Positions 1-8,292 of a DNA stretch of 41,417 bases are shown piece by piece; the first letter of the stretch is position 1; each line of letters starts with the position of its first letter. The notes beneath the pieces are model-generated. The model ran no database searches. It was not told where the DNA came from and saw nothing but the letters and a program-made list of their open reading frames with translations. The stretch is from Bacteroidia bacterium. Lineage in GTDB: Bacteria; Bacteroidota; Bacteroidia; CAILMK01; JBBDIG01. The DNA is taken from the NCBI GenBank assembly GCA_040880525.1, contig JBBDIG010000015.1, forward strand, positions 1-41,417. Reading direction: 5' to 3'. Made by a program: the position numbers and the translations under genes.

Positions 1-62
1 CTTTCCATGTTTGGGTTTACGTTTAGTGTAAACCTATTTCAGGACAAGACACCCCTATCTAT

Positions 63-80
63 CGCAAGCGTCCGCTTGTG
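63..80. repeat. REP palindrome, left flank of dead RAYT
   Basis: An 18-base imperfect palindrome whose core arms CAAGCG and CGCTTG are separated by TC. The exact reverse complement of all 18 bases lies at 651-668, so the two copies bracket the RAYT pseudogene in inverted orientation. RAYT transposases are known to act on such short hairpins (REP or REPIN sequences). That these were its substrates is inference. Confidence 0.7.
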
Positions 81-103
81 ATTTTAAAGCTTGAAAATCA
101 TCA

Positions 104-606
104 CTAAAGCTCAATTTCCAGGAATCCTTCAGTGCCAGAATAATCGCCCCTATTGCTCCAAAGATAATCTACCGGTTGGGGAACTATCCCTGCTTCTACC
201 GGATTATTATGAAGATAATCCAATTTAGTTTCCTGCATGTGGTTGTCCCATAATTTATAGGCTGGTTATGCTGCTGCCACAATTGCCATTCCCGGTTATT
301 GTTATTTTTCCTTCCAGCCCGCTTCATCATCCAAATTAGCCATTCCTTCCTGCGTTCCTGCGGATGATCGGCAATTTGTTCCCTGAGCTTCCGGGAAGTG
401 AAGCTTTTAATGTCACGCATAATATCTTCCATTGGATTGGATTCTGTGCTGATAATCAGATGTACATGGCTTGGCATGATAATCCAGGCATTCAAAATCA
501 ATCCTGTATGTTGTTGGCAGTATTTCAGGCTATCAATAAGTACATAACAGTATTCCTTTCGGGTAAAGAGATCAATTCAATGTACCACTGCAAAACTTAC
601 AAATTA
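104..606 (-). pseudogene. Degenerate REP-associated tyrosine transposase (RAYT, Y1_Tnp family)
   Basis: The minus strand carries the Y1 transposase HUH motif in NAWIIMPSHVHLIIS (about 455-500), followed by the family's basic region and WQQHNQPI. The frame is broken at about 255: one base is missing, and a different frame continues with LWDNHMQETKLDYLHNNPVE and ends at a TAG at 104-106 with DYSGTEGFLEIEL, the usual RAYT tail. Upstream of the open part (above 501) homology also continues (VSFAVVH-stop-IDLFTRKEY), with TGA where the family has a Trp codon and another stop before it. At least three disabling lesions are therefore visible. RAYTs are single-copy domesticated relatives of IS200/IS605 transposases that mobilise REP hairpins; the flanking inverted REPs fit. 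Function is lost here unless intact copies act in trans. Confidence 0.85.
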
Positions 607-650
607 AGGCTAGGTTTGATCTCGAAATTCCTGGTCTTTACCGGCATTCC

Positions 651-668
651 CACAAGCGGACGCTTGCG
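651..668. repeat. REP palindrome, right flank of dead RAYT
   Basis: Exact reverse complement of the 18-base palindrome at 63-80. It lies about 45 bases upstream of the recognisable start of the RAYT relic. Confidence 0.7.
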
Positions 669-705
669 GGAGAGTGAGCAGGATAACAGAGGAATTGTAC
701 ACGCG

Positions 706-744
706 AGGGCTTTAGCCCTTCTATTCTAAAAGGGCTAAAGCCCT
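706..744. repeat. Perfect inverted repeat, REP-like (two GGGCTTTAGCCC-type arms)
   Basis: Two 15-base arms (706-720 and 730-744) are exact reverse complements separated by 9 bases. Each arm is itself nearly palindromic (AGGGCTTTAGCCCT), so the element is a REP pair of the kind called a REPIN. It is a different family from the REPs at 63 and 651. Between here and 907 I see no gene, only a further 9-base inverted repeat (833-841 with 853-861). Confidence 0.7.
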
Positions 745-907
745 GATGCTTTCGTTGTTGGTCTCCTTTCCTCCGCCCTGAAGTACGAAGCTACTGATGC
801 CCTGAAGGATGGGTTTGAGCCTCTGGAGAAATATTTATACTCCCTGAAAGGCAGTATAAATTCAAAACATAGTACCATTCTTCCTTATGATTCAAGCATT
901 CCCACTT

Positions 908-1918
908 CTATCGTATCCTATCCAGAATCTCCCCGATCAACCCGGGGCCGGAAAACACGAAGCCGGTATAAAGCTGCACCAGATCAGCGCCCGAAGAGAA
1001 TTTGTTCATGGCGTCCTGTGCGGTCATTACACCACCGGAGCCAATGAGGGCAAGCTTTCCCTGGGAACGTTCGCGGAGCTTGTTCAGCACAGCCGTGGAT
1101 TTATTGGTGAGCGGGGCACCACTCATTCCGCCCTCACCAATGGCCGCCACGCGGTCTGGTTCCAGGCCATCCCGCTCGATGGTGGTGTTGGTCGCCACGA
1201 GGCCATCAAGCTTATTTTTCAGCGCTATTTCCACAATCTCGTCCAACTGCTCATTGGTGAGGTCTGGCGCTATTTTCAGGAATACCGGCCGCTGCCCCGG
1301 CTGCCTGTGGTTTTCGTCCTGCACAGCGCCCAGGATGCGCTGTAGTCCTTCCTTGTTTTGCAGCTCCCGAAGTCCGGGCGTATTGGGCGAGCTTAGGTTT
1401 ATTACAAAATAATCAACCAGCCCGTTTAAGGCAGAAAAACAGGCTACATAATCCTTCTCCGCTTGCTCATTGGGCGTGTCCTTGTTCTTGCCAATGTTGC
1501 CGCCAATCACCATGTCGTCTGTGCGATTTTCCAGGCGCTTTGCCACAGCCGCCACACCATCGTTGTTAAAGCCCATGCGGTTTATCACCGCCTTCTGCCT
1601 GGGCAGCCGGAACAATCGTGGTTTGGCATTGCCTGCTTGTGGCCGTGGCGTTACCGTTCCTATTTCAATAAATCCAAATCCCAATGCAAATAGTTCATGG
1701 TAAAAGCGGGCATTTTTGTCCAGCCCGGCAGCCAGCCCAACCGGATTCCTGAATGTAATTCCGGCCACAGTTTTCGGTAAATTCGCGTGCTTTGCACCCA
1801 GCGCTCCCTTTATTCCCGGAAGGTGCATGGCCAGCTTCAGGGATTGCAGGCTCAGGTCGTGGGCCGCCTCGGCAGGCAGGGAAAAAAGCAACGGGCGCAG
1901 GATTGAATATAAATTCAT
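908..1918 (-). CDS. pyrD: Quinone-dependent dihydroorotate dehydrogenase (class 2)
   Basis: Oxidises dihydroorotate to orotate with FMN and passes electrons to quinone, the fourth step of pyrimidine synthesis. Visible are the N-terminal amphipathic region with LRPLLFSLPAEAAHDLSL typical of membrane-associated class 2 enzymes, GLAAGLDKNARF, EIGTVTPRPQAGNAKPRLFR, NRMGFNN, and the catalytic segment INLSSPNTPGLR with its serine. The C-terminal IGSGGV and LVQLYTGFVF are FMN-phosphate binding elements. About 336 residues, normal for the class. I place the start at the ATG at 1918 rather than at 1954, because a TACCTTTG promoter box lies at 1924-1931 and would make the longer start untranscribed. 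The gene is divergent from rarA. Confidence 0.95.
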   Translation of the reverse strand: MNLYSILRPLLFSLPAEAAHDLSLQSLKLAMHLPGIKGALGAKHANLPKTVAGITFRNPVGLAAGLDKNARFYHELFALGFGFIEIGTVTPRPQAGNAKPRLFRLPRQKAVINRMGFNNDGVAAVAKRLENRTDDMVIGGNIGKNKDTPNEQAEKDYVACFSALNGLVDYFVINLSSPNTPGLRELQNKEGLQRILGAVQDENHRQPGQRPVFLKIAPDLTNEQLDEIVEIALKNKLDGLVATNTTIERDGLEPDRVAAIGEGGMSGAPLTNKSTAVLNKLRERSQGKLALIGSGGVMTAQDAMNKFSSGADLVQLYTGFVFSGPGLIGEILDRIR

Positions 1919-1923
1919 AATGA

Positions 1924-1931
1924 CAAAGGTA
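1924..1931 (-). promoter_or_regulatory. Bacteroidota -7 promoter box for pyrD
   Basis: TACCTTTG on the minus strand matches the TAnnTTTG consensus, with a TTG about 20 bases upstream. It ends 5 bases before the pyrD ATG, so the transcript would begin at or very near the start codon (leaderless or almost so). Confidence 0.6.
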
Positions 1932-1962
1932 GCAAGCCACCAAACCAACATCAACGCAAACT

Positions 1963-3237
1963 ATGGCAGAAGCCCACGATAAACGCCCACTGGCCGAGCG
2001 GATGCGGCCCCGAAACCTTGATGATTTTATTGGGCAGGAACATCTGCTTGGCAAGACTTCGGTGCTGCGCCAGGCCGTGGAAAGCGGCACTGTACCTTCC
2101 ATGATTTTCTGGGGACCACCAGGCGTGGGGAAAACCACCATGGCCCACATTATCGCTGAAAATGCGGGGCTGCCTTTCTATGCACTGAGCGCCATTAGTT
2201 CGGGCGTAAAGGATCTGCGCAAAGTGATAGAAGAAGCCGAAGCAGGAGAGCAGGCGCTGCTCTTTATTGACGAAATCCACCGCTTTAACAAAGCACAACA
2301 GGATGCCCTGCTGGGGGCGGTAGAACGCGGAACCATCGTATTGATTGGCGCCACCACAGAGAACCCTTCGTTTGAGGTGATCTCTGCCCTACTCTCCCGC
2401 TGCCAGGTGTATATTTTGAAACCACACGAAAAAGATGATTTGGTGGCCATTGCCCATCGCGCCATAAAGGATGACGAAATCCTGCAACAGTGGCAGATCG
2501 AAGTAAAGGAATGGGAGGCCATGCTCCGGCTGTCGGGAGGCGATGCACGCAGGCTGCTGAATGTGCTGGAACTGGTGGTGAACAGCTTTAAGGAGAAGAA
2601 GGTGGTGATAACGGATGAGCTCGTGATGGAGCGCGTGCAACAGAAAATGGCACTTTACGACAAAACCGGAGAGCAGCACTACGACATTATTTCTGCGTTC
2701 ATAAAAAGCATGCGCGGCAGCGACCCCAATGCTGCGGTGTATTGGCTGGCGCGGATGCTGGAAGGTGGGGAGGACCCCAAGTTCATCGCCCGCAGGATGC
2801 TAATCCTGGCCTCAGAAGATATTGGCAATGCAAACCCCAATGCGCTGCTACTGGCCACCAGTACTTTCCAGGCCATTGATGTAATCGGGATGCCTGAAGC
2901 GCGGATCATCCTGTCGCAATGCGCTACCTACCTTGCTTCATCCGCAAAGAGCAATGCCAGTTACGAGGCCATTGGGGCTGCCCAGAAACTGGTGAGGCAG
3001 CAAGGCGACTTGCCTGTGCCGCTCCACCTGCGCAATGCGCCAACCAAGCTGATGAAGCAAATTGGCTATGGAAAGGATTACCAGTACAGCCACGGCTTTC
3101 AGGACAATTTCTCAGCGCAGGAATATTTGCCCGAAAAGCTCAGCGGCACCAAGATTTACGACCCCGGCAAAAACCCGCGCGAAGAGCAGCTCCGCCAGTT
3201 CCTGAAGCAGCGATGGAAGGGGAAGTATGGGTATTGA
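1963..3237 (+). CDS. rarA: Replication-associated recombination protein A (AAA+ ATPase)
   Basis: RarA/MgsA is a clamp-loader-like AAA+ ATPase that acts at stalled replication forks and interacts with SSB. Residues 1-30 hold the characteristic LAERMRPRNLDDFIGQEHLL; Walker A is GPPGVGKT at 51-58; Walker B and DEIH are at about 99-106; IGATTENPSFEVISALLSRC contains sensor 1 and the arginine finger. The C-terminal half has GSDPNAAVYWLARMLEGGED and EDIGNANP, the tetramerisation and lid region diagnostic of RarA as opposed to RuvB or DnaX. 424 residues is full length. It is divergent from pyrD with 44 bases between the start codons; no strong promoter box was found for this side. Confidence 0.95.
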   Translation: MAEAHDKRPLAERMRPRNLDDFIGQEHLLGKTSVLRQAVESGTVPSMIFWGPPGVGKTTMAHIIAENAGLPFYALSAISSGVKDLRKVIEEAEAGEQALLFIDEIHRFNKAQQDALLGAVERGTIVLIGATTENPSFEVISALLSRCQVYILKPHEKDDLVAIAHRAIKDDEILQQWQIEVKEWEAMLRLSGGDARRLLNVLELVVNSFKEKKVVITDELVMERVQQKMALYDKTGEQHYDIISAFIKSMRGSDPNAAVYWLARMLEGGEDPKFIARRMLILASEDIGNANPNALLLATSTFQAIDVIGMPEARIILSQCATYLASSAKSNASYEAIGAAQKLVRQQGDLPVPLHLRNAPTKLMKQIGYGKDYQYSHGFQDNFSAQEYLPEKLSGTKIYDPGKNPREEQLRQFLKQRWKGKYGY

Positions 3238-3375
3238 TGTAATTAAAGGATTGTATTCAAACATAGGCTACGGTATTATAGATTCTTGTTTGATCACAAT
3301 CATTTTTATTTATAATTAATAATACGTTAATATTTATACTATTTACGGTGTCAATTCCAAATTTCCCGAAATCGT

Positions 3376-3488
3376 TGTCATTCCCGCAAAAAGGGGAGTC
3401 TCCGGCTGTAAAGCAACCACGTAACTTTTATAAGGGCTTTATGCGCAGGAGATACAGGATATTACGCTCGCGAAATTCAGGAATGACA
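3376..3488. repeat. Possible small inverted-repeat element in the rarA-fic gap
   Basis: The 341-base gap 3238-3578 has no gene that I can support. Within it, TGTCATTCC at 3376-3384 is the exact reverse complement of GGAATGACA at 3480-3488, bounding about 113 bases. Such ends are common in short non-autonomous repeats, but only one copy lies in this window, so mobility is a guess. Confidence 0.35.
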
Positions 3489-3521
3489 GGTTTGTTTGTA
3501 TTTCAGGCTCATGGGTAAAGT

Positions 3522-3573
3522 TTGGACATGAGCACAAGTTCATGTCCGCGAAAGCTGTTTTTTTGGACATGAG
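3522..3573. repeat. Three GGACATGA motifs downstream of fic
   Basis: TTTGGACATGAG occurs at 3521-3532 and again at 3562-3573, and the inverse TCATGTCC lies at 3540-3547. The first and inverse copies can form an 8-base stem. The cluster starts 6 bases after the fic stop codon. It might be a 3' end hairpin for fic or a binding or recombination site; nothing in the sequence decides. Confidence 0.5.
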
Positions 3574-3578
3574 TTTAA

Positions 3579-4673
3579 TTATCCTTTTTTTAGTAATTGA
3601 TATAATTTAGTGTTTATAAATATCAATTCTTTTCCTTTTTCTTCTGATTCAAGGATTTTTAATTCTTCTAAACTTCTAAGATAATTGGAAGCTGTTTTTC
3701 GGTTCAGTCTCATTCCATTCACCAGAAACTCAATTTTACAATAAGGATGAATGAACAATTGCTCAATAAGATCTTTCGAATAAATTCGGGGAAGGCTTTT
3801 CTGAACAATTGTCTGAGTCTCAGAAAATATCTTGTTGATTTGTTTTATTTGATCAATGGTTTGCAGTGCGGTAATTTCGATGCCCTTCAATATAAACAAC
3901 ACCCAAGCATCCCATTTCGCCTGTGTTCGCACTTCTTGCAGCAAACGATAATAGGTCACTTTGTGGTGGATAATATAGGCACTTAAATACAATACCGGAT
4001 CGTCAATTAAATTTTTTAACACCAGATACAAGATGTTGATGATTCTGCCGGTTCGACCATTGCCATCATAGAAGGGATGAATGCTTTCAAACTGATAATG
4101 CTGCACAGCCAATTTGATCAGTGGTGAAACCTCATCATCATCATCAATATTCAGATAGTCTTCAAGGTTCTTCATTAACTTATTAATGGTCTCCTGATTA
4201 TCTGGGGGCGTATAAATGGTTTTATTCGTCAGATCATTTATGAGTGCTGTTCCTGGCAATTTTCTAATGCCTGCATCATTCTCCTCCAATTCCTGTTGAA
4301 TGGATACAATGCCATTGGTGCTCAAAAATCCATTTTCCCTGACGAGACGAAACCCGGACAGCAATGCCTCCCGATAACGCAGGACTTCTTTAGTGGCCGG
4401 ATCTGGATTAGCTGCCGTGGCTGTCAACGCTTGGTATAGTTTATCCTGGGTGGTTATCACGTTTTCGATTTCGGAGCTTGCGCGGGCTTCCTTCAGAATA
4501 ACAGCGTTAAGGAGTATTTTTGGATTTGGAAGTGTCCTGGCCAAACCCTTTAGCTCTGCTAATGCTACGGCCGATTTACTCTCCTGACGAAGGATTGATA
4601 AGGTTTCAATCAGTGATTGCCGGGGAGGCAAAAATGGTAAACTGTTATAGGGTTTATCAGGATTAAAGGTCAT
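3579..4673 (-). CDS. Fic family protein (adenylyltransferase, class II) with C-terminal winged helix
   Basis: Fic enzymes transfer AMP or other phosphate-containing groups from nucleotides to hydroxyl side chains. The core motif HPFYDGNGRTGR is complete at 199-210, with the catalytic His199. The N-terminal segment has SSEIEN at 66-71, which fits the [S/T]xxxE[G/N] inhibitory-helix motif, so activity is probably autoinhibited in cis (class II) and no separate antitoxin is needed. Residues about 290-364 look like a helix-turn-helix domain (EQLFIHPYCKIEFLVNG, LNRKTASNYLRSLEE), as in the Fic-DOC-N family. 364 residues is normal length. The gene stands alone; flanking DNA is AT-rich and repeat-bearing, so horizontal acquisition is possible. 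Targets are unknown. Confidence 0.9.
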   Translation of the reverse strand: MTFNPDKPYNSLPFLPPRQSLIETLSILRQESKSAVALAELKGLARTLPNPKILLNAVILKEARASSEIENVITTQDKLYQALTATAANPDPATKEVLRYREALLSGFRLVRENGFLSTNGIVSIQQELEENDAGIRKLPGTALINDLTNKTIYTPPDNQETINKLMKNLEDYLNIDDDDEVSPLIKLAVQHYQFESIHPFYDGNGRTGRIINILYLVLKNLIDDPVLYLSAYIIHHKVTYYRLLQEVRTQAKWDAWVLFILKGIEITALQTIDQIKQINKIFSETQTIVQKSLPRIYSKDLIEQLFIHPYCKIEFLVNGMRLNRKTASNYLRSLEELKILESEEKGKELIFINTKLYQLLKKG

Positions 4674-4885
4674 GCTTTTTATTATATAAAGTATGTGTGC
4701 CCCGCTATGAAATTTTTCATAAAACCAATGCCAATTTTAAAAAAGGTCGGTGCTCGTTGAAGCAGGACAATTTTTGTCAAATATAGAATTTTCAGAAATG
4801 GCTATAGGTCATTTTCTTCCTTCGTTCACCAATCACGGATTTGCAGGCTCAATAACCTTCTCGTTTCTCTTACGGTTCAATAGCC

Positions 4886-5084
4886 GCATCTTTGCACAGG
4901 CCGTAACCAAAAAAGCCAATTATGCTTATCCATCGGGAAACATTGATTTCGGATGATGTAATCAACGAGGAGTTTGTCTGCAACATCAGCAAGTGCAAGG
5001 GTATATGCTGCGTGGAAGGGGATTTTGGCGCTCCACTGGAAAAGGATGAGATACAGCAGATAAAATCGGATTACAAGAAGAAGC
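4886..5084 (+). pseudogene. Truncated duplicate of the DUF3109 gene with its promoter
   Basis: From ATAGCCGCATCTTTGCA (4886-4902) through the first 53 or so codons from the ATG at 4922, this matches the intact DUF3109 gene and its promoter at 23755-23965, including [11 protein letters not shown] and EGDFGAPLE. Differences are mostly third-position changes, so this was once a coding paralogue. Homology stops at about 5080, and the remaining frame to 5119 is foreign: it reads backwards into the start of another gene (next entry). Only about a quarter of the 195-residue protein is left, and the later cysteines are missing. Confidence 0.8.
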
Positions 5085-5145
5085 CCGCCCAGCACCAGCA
5101 GCGTCTTAAAGCGCATTAAATTTTTTCCGAATATACTATTTCAGG
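5079..5145 (-). pseudogene. 5' end fragment of a homologue of the 8772 membrane protein gene
   Basis: Read on the minus strand, 5116 down to about 5079 encodes [15 protein letters not shown], close to MKLKSLLVMGGLYFL of the gene starting at 8772. The similarity extends at nucleotide level both into the gene (AGCCCGCCCA is shared exactly on the plus strand) and upstream of the start codon (an AT-rich TTTTTT-CGAATAT stretch in both). The gene is cut off after about 15 codons, where the DUF3109 fragment begins. Confidence 0.65.
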
Positions 5146-5273
5146 ATAATATCGTTCTGTCTTTCGTTGGACAGCAAATTACCGGTTTGCATCGCCCCGG
5201 GTTTTTTTAAACATCTGGCTTTTCCCGGAGCAAGTGGTAACTTGCCCCTCTTAAAATCAAAATTTGCCTTGAT

Positions 5274-8108
5274 ATGATTGCCTTCAAATCCCTGCCCTTA
5301 CTCATTTTATTTATTGGTATTGCCTTTCAAACTTTTTCCCAGGATAAAAATCATGAGCGCCTCCCTGTGAAAATATGGGAGCGTGAATTTTCTGAGGGCA
5401 CCTACGAGGGACCGAGTGAGGTTATGGATGTGGCTGGTGATTCTGCACGAAATTACTATTATACCGGCTATTTCACCAGTCCGAACGGAGGATACGATAT
5501 GGCCCTCGTCAAAACCGGAGGGGACGGAAGTGTGATTTGGAAAAAGCGGATACCGGGTGAAGGAATCCACTGGAATAGCGGGCTAAAAATACAGATAGGA
5601 GCGCAGGGAAATATCTATGTGTTGGGAATGTTGTTTTTGAATAACGGCAACCATGTCACTTTGTTGAAATTTAATAATTCAGGAGAATTGATTTGGAAGA
5701 CGCCCATCGAAAAAATGCGAACATACAGACCCTTAGGGTTGCGTGAGTGGAACATGCCCCAACATTTTAGGGAGGGCGACCATCATTATGTAATTTATGA
5801 AATGAATCCGAGAGATACGGTTGAAGAATTGAATTTGGTCAAAATAAATGATTCAGGAAATGTAATAAACAAAAGCAATATAGCACTCACCCCTGACCCA
5901 TTGTATCCTCGAATATATTTTGATGAAGTAACCTTCCATGACGGCTTTTTCAGTACAATAATGCGTTCAATAAATCCATGGCCGAATAGACAAAGAGATC
6001 ATTTGTTATTTTTTGATCTTAACGGTGTAATATTCATGACAAAAGAATACGCCACACCGTTGCCACCGATGCAACCCGAGATAATTGGTAGCACCGATTC
6101 ATCTGTCTCAATTCGCTACACAGATGGTGCAACCGGTGATGTGGCAGGAATGGAGATAGGAAGGTCTGGTAATACGGCTGCCGCCATAAACTTAAGTCTT
6201 ACAAATTATGATGACTTTTCAAGCAAGTTTGTGCGTCTCGATCATTATCATTATTCAGTTTTATATAATCTAATCCAACAACGCTATTATTTAGTAAAAT
6301 GGGCTGACAGCCTAAAGATTGAGGATGAATTTCCATTGCCACTTCCAGAAAAGCCGCGTGGCATTCTGGCAGATGAGGACGCAGGGATATTTCTGATATA
6401 CACTACGGACAGTGGGCTTACGGTCTATAACTATGATACAAATGGCAGCCTACGTTGGGTCAACTATTTTGAAGGAAGTATATGGGAACTGGATGTATGG
6501 GACGCTAAGATTGTTGGGGACCATTTGGTTTTTTGCATAAATCCTTTGCATAGATGGTCAGCAAGTGCCCAGGTACCTTTGGAGAACTTCCGGATTGTTC
6601 GCTTTAATAAAGACAATGGAGTAGTTGCTGAATATAAATATGGGGAAAGTGCCGGTTCCATCACTCAATTACACAAGCAGGAGATTGACGCTAAGGGGAA
6701 TGTGATCGTACTATGTACGAATTCCCTAACTCGGAATTATTCGGAATTTGCCTTATACAAAGTAGGAGCCGATGGAAATTTAAAATGGAAGAAAACCGGG
6801 CCGGAGATTTCAGGTTACTACTTCCAATACATTTGTGGTTTTTATGTGGTGGAGGGCGATAACATTCATATTTTTCACCGGGACGAGTTTAATGTGTTTC
6901 ATCGAATAATATTTGCCCCTGATGGCTCATTGAAGGAAGACAAGACGCTTCAGGCCTTCTCTTCTCCTACGGCCTTTCATCAATTCTATAAAGGAAGTAA
7001 TGGATCATCATTGGGTATAGCAATTAAAGTTTATGACAGTCTTGGTGGTCCTGATGTGAGCATAGCACTTTTCGCAAACGATACAAGAATTATTGCCGAG
7101 GAAAAAATTCCATTGTACGCAAGCGTGATGGATATAAGCCATGATAAAAGAAATAACGCATTTCAAGTAGTTTTGAATTTTCCCGAAGAAACATCTGATC
7201 AGATTAGGGAGGAACTATGGCAGATACACAGTAATGGGCATATTGAAAAAAAGCTTTTGGGCTATTATCCCAGCCACTTATCATGGATAAAAAAAGTTGC
7301 CTTTGACAGGGATGGAAGTTTTAGTATAATACGTGATTTCCGTTCGCCAAATACTTCTGATCCTGAAATTCATAAGTATACGGCTGATGGTACTTTGATA
7401 AAAAAGCTAAGTTTAGATGTGTTGTCAGGCTCAATGAGGTTTGCAGCTCCAGGGACAAGATTTAGTATAGACAAGGCAGGAAACTACCTGATTAGTGGTA
7501 ATGTTACCAATCCATTACTATCCGAACATCGCGCTGTATTTTATAAATTTGATGGTGATGGCAACCTGAAGTGGTCCCATCCATCCAGTGCCATTGCACA
7601 GATTTGGTATGTAAACCATGATAATGATGTGTTTCTTTATCTTTATGAAGATGGCTTGAATGATTCATTGCTGAAGATAGATGAATATGGCCAAATATTA
7701 TGGAGAAAAGCTACTGATAACAATGGGCTGCAACAATTCATGGCTTTTGACAAAGGCTTTTTCTATGAGACGTGGGGATATTTTGGCAAAACCGTTCTTA
7801 GGAAATATCAGGATCCGGGCATCAACGCTGTTGAGCTGCCGTCACCGCTATTTTTCTTTGAGGCATATCCCAACCCAACTTCTGGTGATGTGACCTTCAG
7901 CTACCAGATTCATGAGCCATCGGATGCCAGTTTGTATTTCTACGACTTACAAGGGCGGTTGTTAACGTCTTTTGAGCTTGGCAACAAGGTGGCCGGCATC
8001 CACCATTTCCGATATAACTTCACACATGAATATGCCCAGGGCTTATACCTGGTAAGGCTGGTGGCCGGAGAGCAATCGGGTTCAGTAAAAGTGGTGCTGA
8101 GCAATTAA
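5274..8108 (+). CDS. Secreted protein with T9SS type A sorting domain, beta-propeller-like repeats
   Basis: A signal peptide is visible at 1-23 (LPLLILFIGIAFQTFSQ). The body, residues about 30-850, repeats units of the form GxYDMALVKTGGDGSVIWKK, LLKFNNSGELIWKTPI, YKVGADGNLKWKKTG and YKFDGDGNLKWSHPS, like SBBP or PQQ-type beta-propeller blades. From about 860, EAYPNPTSGDVTF through LYFYDLQGRLL to GLYLVRLVAGEQSGSVKVVLS is a textbook Por_Secre_tail domain, so the protein should be exported by the Sec pathway and anchored or released through T9SS. No catalytic motif is recognisable. 944 residues. The gene is lone, just downstream of the chimeric relic, and more AT-rich than pyrD-rarA. Confidence 0.9.
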   Translation: MIAFKSLPLLILFIGIAFQTFSQDKNHERLPVKIWEREFSEGTYEGPSEVMDVAGDSARNYYYTGYFTSPNGGYDMALVKTGGDGSVIWKKRIPGEGIHWNSGLKIQIGAQGNIYVLGMLFLNNGNHVTLLKFNNSGELIWKTPIEKMRTYRPLGLREWNMPQHFREGDHHYVIYEMNPRDTVEELNLVKINDSGNVINKSNIALTPDPLYPRIYFDEVTFHDGFFSTIMRSINPWPNRQRDHLLFFDLNGVIFMTKEYATPLPPMQPEIIGSTDSSVSIRYTDGATGDVAGMEIGRSGNTAAAINLSLTNYDDFSSKFVRLDHYHYSVLYNLIQQRYYLVKWADSLKIEDEFPLPLPEKPRGILADEDAGIFLIYTTDSGLTVYNYDTNGSLRWVNYFEGSIWELDVWDAKIVGDHLVFCINPLHRWSASAQVPLENFRIVRFNKDNGVVAEYKYGESAGSITQLHKQEIDAKGNVIVLCTNSLTRNYSEFALYKVGADGNLKWKKTGPEISGYYFQYICGFYVVEGDNIHIFHRDEFNVFHRIIFAPDGSLKEDKTLQAFSSPTAFHQFYKGSNGSSLGIAIKVYDSLGGPDVSIALFANDTRIIAEEKIPLYASVMDISHDKRNNAFQVVLNFPEETSDQIREELWQIHSNGHIEKKLLGYYPSHLSWIKKVAFDRDGSFSIIRDFRSPNTSDPEIHKYTADGTLIKKLSLDVLSGSMRFAAPGTRFSIDKAGNYLISGNVTNPLLSEHRAVFYKFDGDGNLKWSHPSSAIAQIWYVNHDNDVFLYLYEDGLNDSLLKIDEYGQILWRKATDNNGLQQFMAFDKGFFYETWGYFGKTVLRKYQDPGINAVELPSPLFFFEAYPNPTSGDVTFSYQIHEPSDASLYFYDLQGRLLTSFELGNKVAGIHHFRYNFTHEYAQGLYLVRLVAGEQSGSVKVVLSN

Positions 8109-8292
8109 AGGTTTTGGGTATGAACCTAATGGTGAGTGGCAATTTCTGAAAGGAACAGTATATCTTCTAAAATGAAGATTGGGTTTGCCTTTCAATATTT
8201 GTATTTTAAAATCCCGATATTACCTTGAAAACATTTTTGCCAAATATAAAAGCGAAATAACCCTGTAGAATCCCATGAAAGAAAACCTGCAA

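Noticed and set aside
908-1954. pyrD start at 1954
   Set aside because: The promoter box at 1924-1931 lies inside the extra 12 codons, and homologues begin near MNLYSILRPLL.
4877-5116. 79-codon minus-strand ORF as a real membrane protein gene
   Set aside because: Only its first 15 codons are gene-like; the rest is the antisense of the DUF3109 relic.
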